Assembly: GCA_964501705.1 (NCBI GenBank)
Contig: CAZCUQ010000090.1
Span: 1 to 7,291, forward strand
Source of the DNA: RGIG4694 sp964501705
GTDB taxonomy: Bacteria; Bacillota; Clostridia; Oscillospirales; Ruminococcaceae
Direction of reading: 5' to 3'
DNA: 7,291 nucleotides
Shown here: positions 5,794-7,291 of the stretch, in pieces
Numbering within the stretch: the first letter of the stretch is position 1
Layout: each line of letters starts with the position of its first letter
Made by a program: the position numbers and the translations under genes
Notes under the pieces: generated by a model
What the model was told of the DNA's origin: nothing
The model's input: the letters and a program-made list of their open reading frames with translations, nothing else
Database searches by the model: none

Positions 5794-5826
5794 TAATAAA
5801 AGCGCTCGCCCTTTCGGGTAAACGCT
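5794..5826 (-). terminator. Intrinsic terminator C before the orphan JAB cassette
   Basis: On the minus strand AGCGTTTACCC-GAAA-GGGCGAGCGCT (5826-5801) forms an 11-bp stem with one A-C mismatch and two G-T pairs, followed by TTTTATTATGC. It ends the unit of the 104-aa gene and joins directly to the promoter repeat. It carries the 14-base core gcataataaaagcg (5791-5804). Confidence 0.75.
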
Positions 5827-5913
5827 TTAAAACATATTAATAAATCGTGTTTTCTCTCTGCTAAATGGCTTCTCCCTTTTCATAGCGGGCTTCCATTTCT
5901 TCACAGCAAGCTT

Positions 5914-6228
5914 TTATGCCTGCTTCCATGCGGGCAAAAAAACACCGTCATTAAGTATTATATTGCCGTTTTCATCATACATATCGGGGTCAAGCTGCCG
6001 CCGCGCCGCCTCTTTTTCTTCTCTGGTAGCGGTATCACTGTAAATAATATCATAAAGTCTTGATTCTTCGGGTGTAAGTTCTCTGTTACAAACGCTTTCA
6101 ACTTCGTTTCTTATTTCGTCCTCAAGCTCTTTAATATCTTTTTCACTCAATCCAAGATCGCGTAAATCATCACTTGGGTCAACTACTTCATAGCCGTCAG
6201 GGATATCAATATTTTTTTTCTTTGCCAT
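5914..6228 (-). CDS. Acidic 104-aa protein of unknown function with its own promoter
   Basis: The protein has 104 residues. The ATG at 6228 follows AAGGAG nine bases upstream. It is strongly acidic and mostly helical: IDIPDGYEVVDPSDDLRDLG, then LSEKDIKELEDEIRNEVESV, an ELTPEESRLYDIIYSD segment, and a C-terminal LDPDMYDENGNIILNDGVFL. There is one Cys (about residue 47) and no signal peptide or membrane segment. I do not recognise a family. A strong promoter lies 29 bases upstream and a terminator follows about 90 bases past the stop, so it forms its own transcription unit between toxin modules. This would allow expression in the lysogen. Acidity and location would suit an immunity protein, an antitoxin or a nucleic-acid mimic. 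None of these can be shown from the sequence. Confidence 0.75.
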   Translation of the reverse strand: MAKKKNIDIPDGYEVVDPSDDLRDLGLSEKDIKELEDEIRNEVESVCNRELTPEESRLYDIIYSDTATREEKEAARRQLDPDMYDENGNIILNDGVFLPAWKQA

Positions 6229-6257
6229 AATAAACGCTCCTTTTAAAATTTGCTTAA

Positions 6258-6286
6258 ATTATATCACACAAAAATTAAAAAGTCAA
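6258..6286 (-). promoter_or_regulatory. Near-consensus promoter of the 104-aa gene
   Basis: On the minus strand, TTGACT (6286-6281) is followed by a 17-bp AT-rich spacer and TATAAT (6263-6258), with TGA giving an extended -10. It is followed by a short leader, AAGGAG and the ATG at 6228. It begins 4 bases past the stop of the preceding reading frame, in the only clearly non-coding AT-rich gap of the accessory block. Confidence 0.85.
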
Positions 6287-6289
6287 TAG

Positions 6290-6550
6290 TTACCACCGCG
6301 CTTCTTTTGTGGTAATATAATTGTATCCGTTTCGCTCTGCTATATCTTTCCATACACTTTTCGTTCCGCCGATATATGCGCAGCTACGTTCTGCGTTAGT
6401 AAGCTGTCTGCCAACGCTTTTTTCAACCTTTGCCACCGTATCATATCCTGCTTTATCAAGAAGTCTTCTTGATTCTGCGGAAGTCGCATCTGCCGCAAGC
6501 CCGGCGGGATTTGCCGTTTTATATGAAGATTTTTGCCTCCGTTTGGGCAT
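6290..6550 (-). CDS. 86-codon reading frame starting in a terminator tail, probable gene remnant
   Basis: The frame is open from a TTG at 6631, but that would run through terminator D. The first sensible ATG is 6550, inside the T-tract tail of the hairpin, giving MPKRRQKSSYKTANPAG... (86 residues). No ribosome site precedes it; a GGAGG lies within the first codons instead and points at no start. The C-terminal half is compact and plausible as a real domain (RRLLDKAGYDTVAKVEKSVG, LTNAERSCAYIGGTKSVW, IAERNGYNYITTKEARW). This could be the end of a protein whose 5' part was lost when the cassette was rearranged. I do not recognise the family. The same MPKRRQ codons occur after terminator A, where the frame closes after 15 codons. 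Confidence 0.4.
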   Translation of the reverse strand: MPKRRQKSSYKTANPAGLAADATSAESRRLLDKAGYDTVAKVEKSVGRQLTNAERSCAYIGGTKSVWKDIAERNGYNYITTKEARW

Positions 6551-6564
6551 AATAAAAGCGTTCC
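6534..6564. repeat. Terminator-associated repeat, copy D
   Basis: Matches 489-519 at 30 of 31 bases, including about 13 bases past the T-tract. Both copies stand between a candidate immunity gene and a 5'-truncated reading frame. Confidence 0.7.
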
Positions 6565-6577
6565 TTTGCGGAACGCT
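6550..6577 (-). terminator. Intrinsic terminator D after the 95-aa candidate immunity gene
   Basis: On the minus strand AGCGTTCC (6577-6570), a 5-base loop and GGAACGCT (6564-6557) form a perfect 8-bp stem, followed by TTTTATTATG. It lies about 50 bases past the stop at 6628 and carries the 14-base core gcataataaaagcg (6547-6560). Confidence 0.85.
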
Positions 6578-6627
6578 AAAAAAACTAATTAATTGGTTTT
6601 TATTTATCGTTTGAGTATAGAACACCC

Positions 6628-6915
6628 TCAAGTGCCTAAATCTGTTTTCATTTCAGAAATAATTTCATCTGCTCCAAGTTGTTCGCCATAGAGCCAACCA
6701 TCTTCAAATATATTATTTTTTGCGTCATTAAAATCTCTTGCCCATTCTACGCAATAGAGCAATTCTCCGTTGCTGTCAAAAAATGTATCTAGCCGATAAT
6801 ATTCGCCGTTATATTCATAACAATCAATATCCCCGATTTTGATACGCTGCATATTAAAATCTGTTTCCCATAATGAGTAAATTCTTTCTAAGATTTGCGG
6901 GTTAAATATATTCAT
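6628..6915 (-). CDS. Candidate immunity protein, 95 aa, acidic
   Basis: The protein has 95 residues. The ATG at 6915 overlaps the toxin stop as ATGA, and AAAGGAG lies eight bases upstream, so translation is coupled to the toxin end. It is acidic, with a beta-rich middle (KIGDIDCYEYNGEYYRLDTFF, then ELLYCVEWARDFND) and a C-terminal helical part (AKNNIFEDGWLYGEQLG, DEIISEMKTDL). The run with E-W-A in front of AKNNIFEDG and a last helix resembles small immunity proteins next to polymorphic toxins, but this is by pattern only. No signal peptide or membrane segment is seen, so it would bind its toxin in the cytoplasm. Terminator D follows. The promoter inside the toxin codons (7240-7267) lies about 325 bases upstream and could supply its message without phage late transcription. 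Confidence 0.75.
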   Translation of the reverse strand: MNIFNPQILERIYSLWETDFNMQRIKIGDIDCYEYNGEYYRLDTFFDSNGELLYCVEWARDFNDAKNNIFEDGWLYGEQLGADEIISEMKTDLGT

Positions 6916-7291
6916 TTTTTATTCTCCTTTCTCGGCGTACCGTCCATATTAAACCGTCTTACTCCCGTTTTCCCCGTGCTCAATTTATAGTATTCATCAA
7001 ATCCATGATGAGTACGTTTTGGAGGGTGATACATAAGTATTGATTGTTTGTCGCTGAATCTTACGACATATCCTCCGCCCTTTTCATAATCGACATTCTT
7101 AAAATTCCCGTTTCCAAGAGGCAAAACGTCATAGGAATTGTGCATATAAAAATCGTATTTTTCCTTGTGAGTGCTTTCTCCAAGAAGAAGTGGATTTTCA
7201 TTGTATTCTTCAAATGAATATACTTTGCCTGTTGGCTTTATTATACCACTTTCCGCAGATTTGTCAAGCACATTTTTACCCGAACCTCCGC
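6912..7291 (-). CDS. C-terminal end of a phage-borne polymorphic toxin (5' part outside the window)
   Basis: The frame is open through base 7291 and starts within the window as GGSGKNVLDKSAESGII, so the GTG at 7271 is not a true start. The Gly/Ser run looks like an interdomain linker. About 110 residues follow: a polar segment (FEEYNENPLLLGESTHKEKY), NSYDVLPLGNGNFKNVDYEKGGGYVVRFSD, and a basic C-terminal block with THHGFDEYYKL and STGKTGVRRFN. A conserved-looking His, Lys, Ser/Thr and Arg set at the end would suit a small RNase of the BECR type (barnase/EndoU/colicin E5-D/RelE), but I cannot prove this. A coupled acidic gene follows. Lying upstream of the capsid gene, the missing N-terminus may be a MuF/SPP1 gp7-like head-morphogenesis domain, the usual carrier of such tips; this is inference. 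Confidence 0.7.
   Translation of the reverse strand, partial: GGSGKNVLDKSAESGIIKPTGKVYSFEEYNENPLLLGESTHKEKYDFYMHNSYDVLPLGNGNFKNVDYEKGGGYVVRFSDKQSILMYHPPKRTHHGFDEYYKLSTGKTGVRRFNMDGTPRKENKK
7239..7276. repeat. 38-bp perfect repeat, copy in the carrier toxin
   Basis: Identical to 5752-5789. Here the sequence on the 5' side continues as Gly/Ser linker codons, which suggests this is the in-place copy and 5752-5789 the displaced one. Confidence 0.85.
7240..7267 (-). promoter_or_regulatory. Intragenic sigma-A type promoter in the LDKSAESGII codons (copy 3)
   Basis: On the minus strand, TTGACA (7267-7262), a 16-bp spacer and TATAAT (7245-7240), with TGG in front of the -10. It lies fully inside an open reading frame. 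No good in-frame start with a ribosome site follows within the toxin part, so its most useful product would be the 95-aa gene at 6628-6915. Confidence 0.75.

Noticed and set aside
489..6577. Repeated hairpins as a CRISPR array or as an IS inverted-repeat pair
   Set aside because: Only four copies, spaced by kilobases with genes in between, each followed by a T-tract in the direction of transcription; no transposase is present.
6551..6631. TTG start at 6631 for the 6290 reading frame
   Set aside because: It would place a terminator stem inside the coding sequence and has no ribosome site; the first part of the translation looks random.

Overview
The window reads as part of a prophage (or phage) of a low-to-moderate GC Firmicute, most likely a gut Clostridia-type host. 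This is judged from Shine-Dalgarno sites close to AGGAGGT, AT-rich codon use, and head and tail genes of the siphophage type. Every gene I support lies on the minus strand, so the biological order runs from base 7291 down to base 1. No tRNA, rRNA, CRISPR array or insertion sequence is visible, and no stretch longer than 300 bases lacks a gene.

Region 1 (7291-4934) is accessory. It opens with the C-terminal end of a protein that enters from outside the window, probably a phage head/portal-associated polymorphic toxin. A translationally coupled 95-aa candidate immunity gene follows. Next come a terminator hairpin, an 86-codon leftover reading frame, a 104-aa gene with its own near-consensus promoter, and a second terminator. 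Then comes an orphan JAB/MPN-type metalloprotease toxin cassette with a 62-aa charged partner, and a third terminator.

Region 2 (4860-1472) is an ordinary structural block. It holds an HK97-type major capsid protein, a small head protein, a gp6-like head-tail connector, a head-closure protein, a probable tail terminator, the major tail protein and a probable tail-assembly gene. The genes are packed with ATGA or other short overlaps.

Region 3 (1461-1) is accessory again. It holds a second toxin-like gene placed where tail chaperone or tape-measure genes would be expected, a small beta-barrel candidate immunity gene, a fourth terminator, and a third toxin-like gene whose frame is broken at an A6 run and which leaves the window.

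The main observation concerns the peptide L-D-K-S-x-E-x-G-I-(I/M), which occurs at the head of three of these toxin modules. Its codons spell a near-perfect vegetative promoter: TTGACA, 16 bp, TATAAT, with an extended -10 TG. Four terminator hairpins share a 14-base core and, in two cases, 30 of 31 bases. Together these suggest a modular system in which toxin tips are swapped and displaced as cassettes. Each cassette would carry an intragenic promoter that can express the toxin tip or its immunity gene without the phage late promoter, plus a terminator that insulates the late operon. That interpretation is inference; the promoter and repeat sequences are directly visible.
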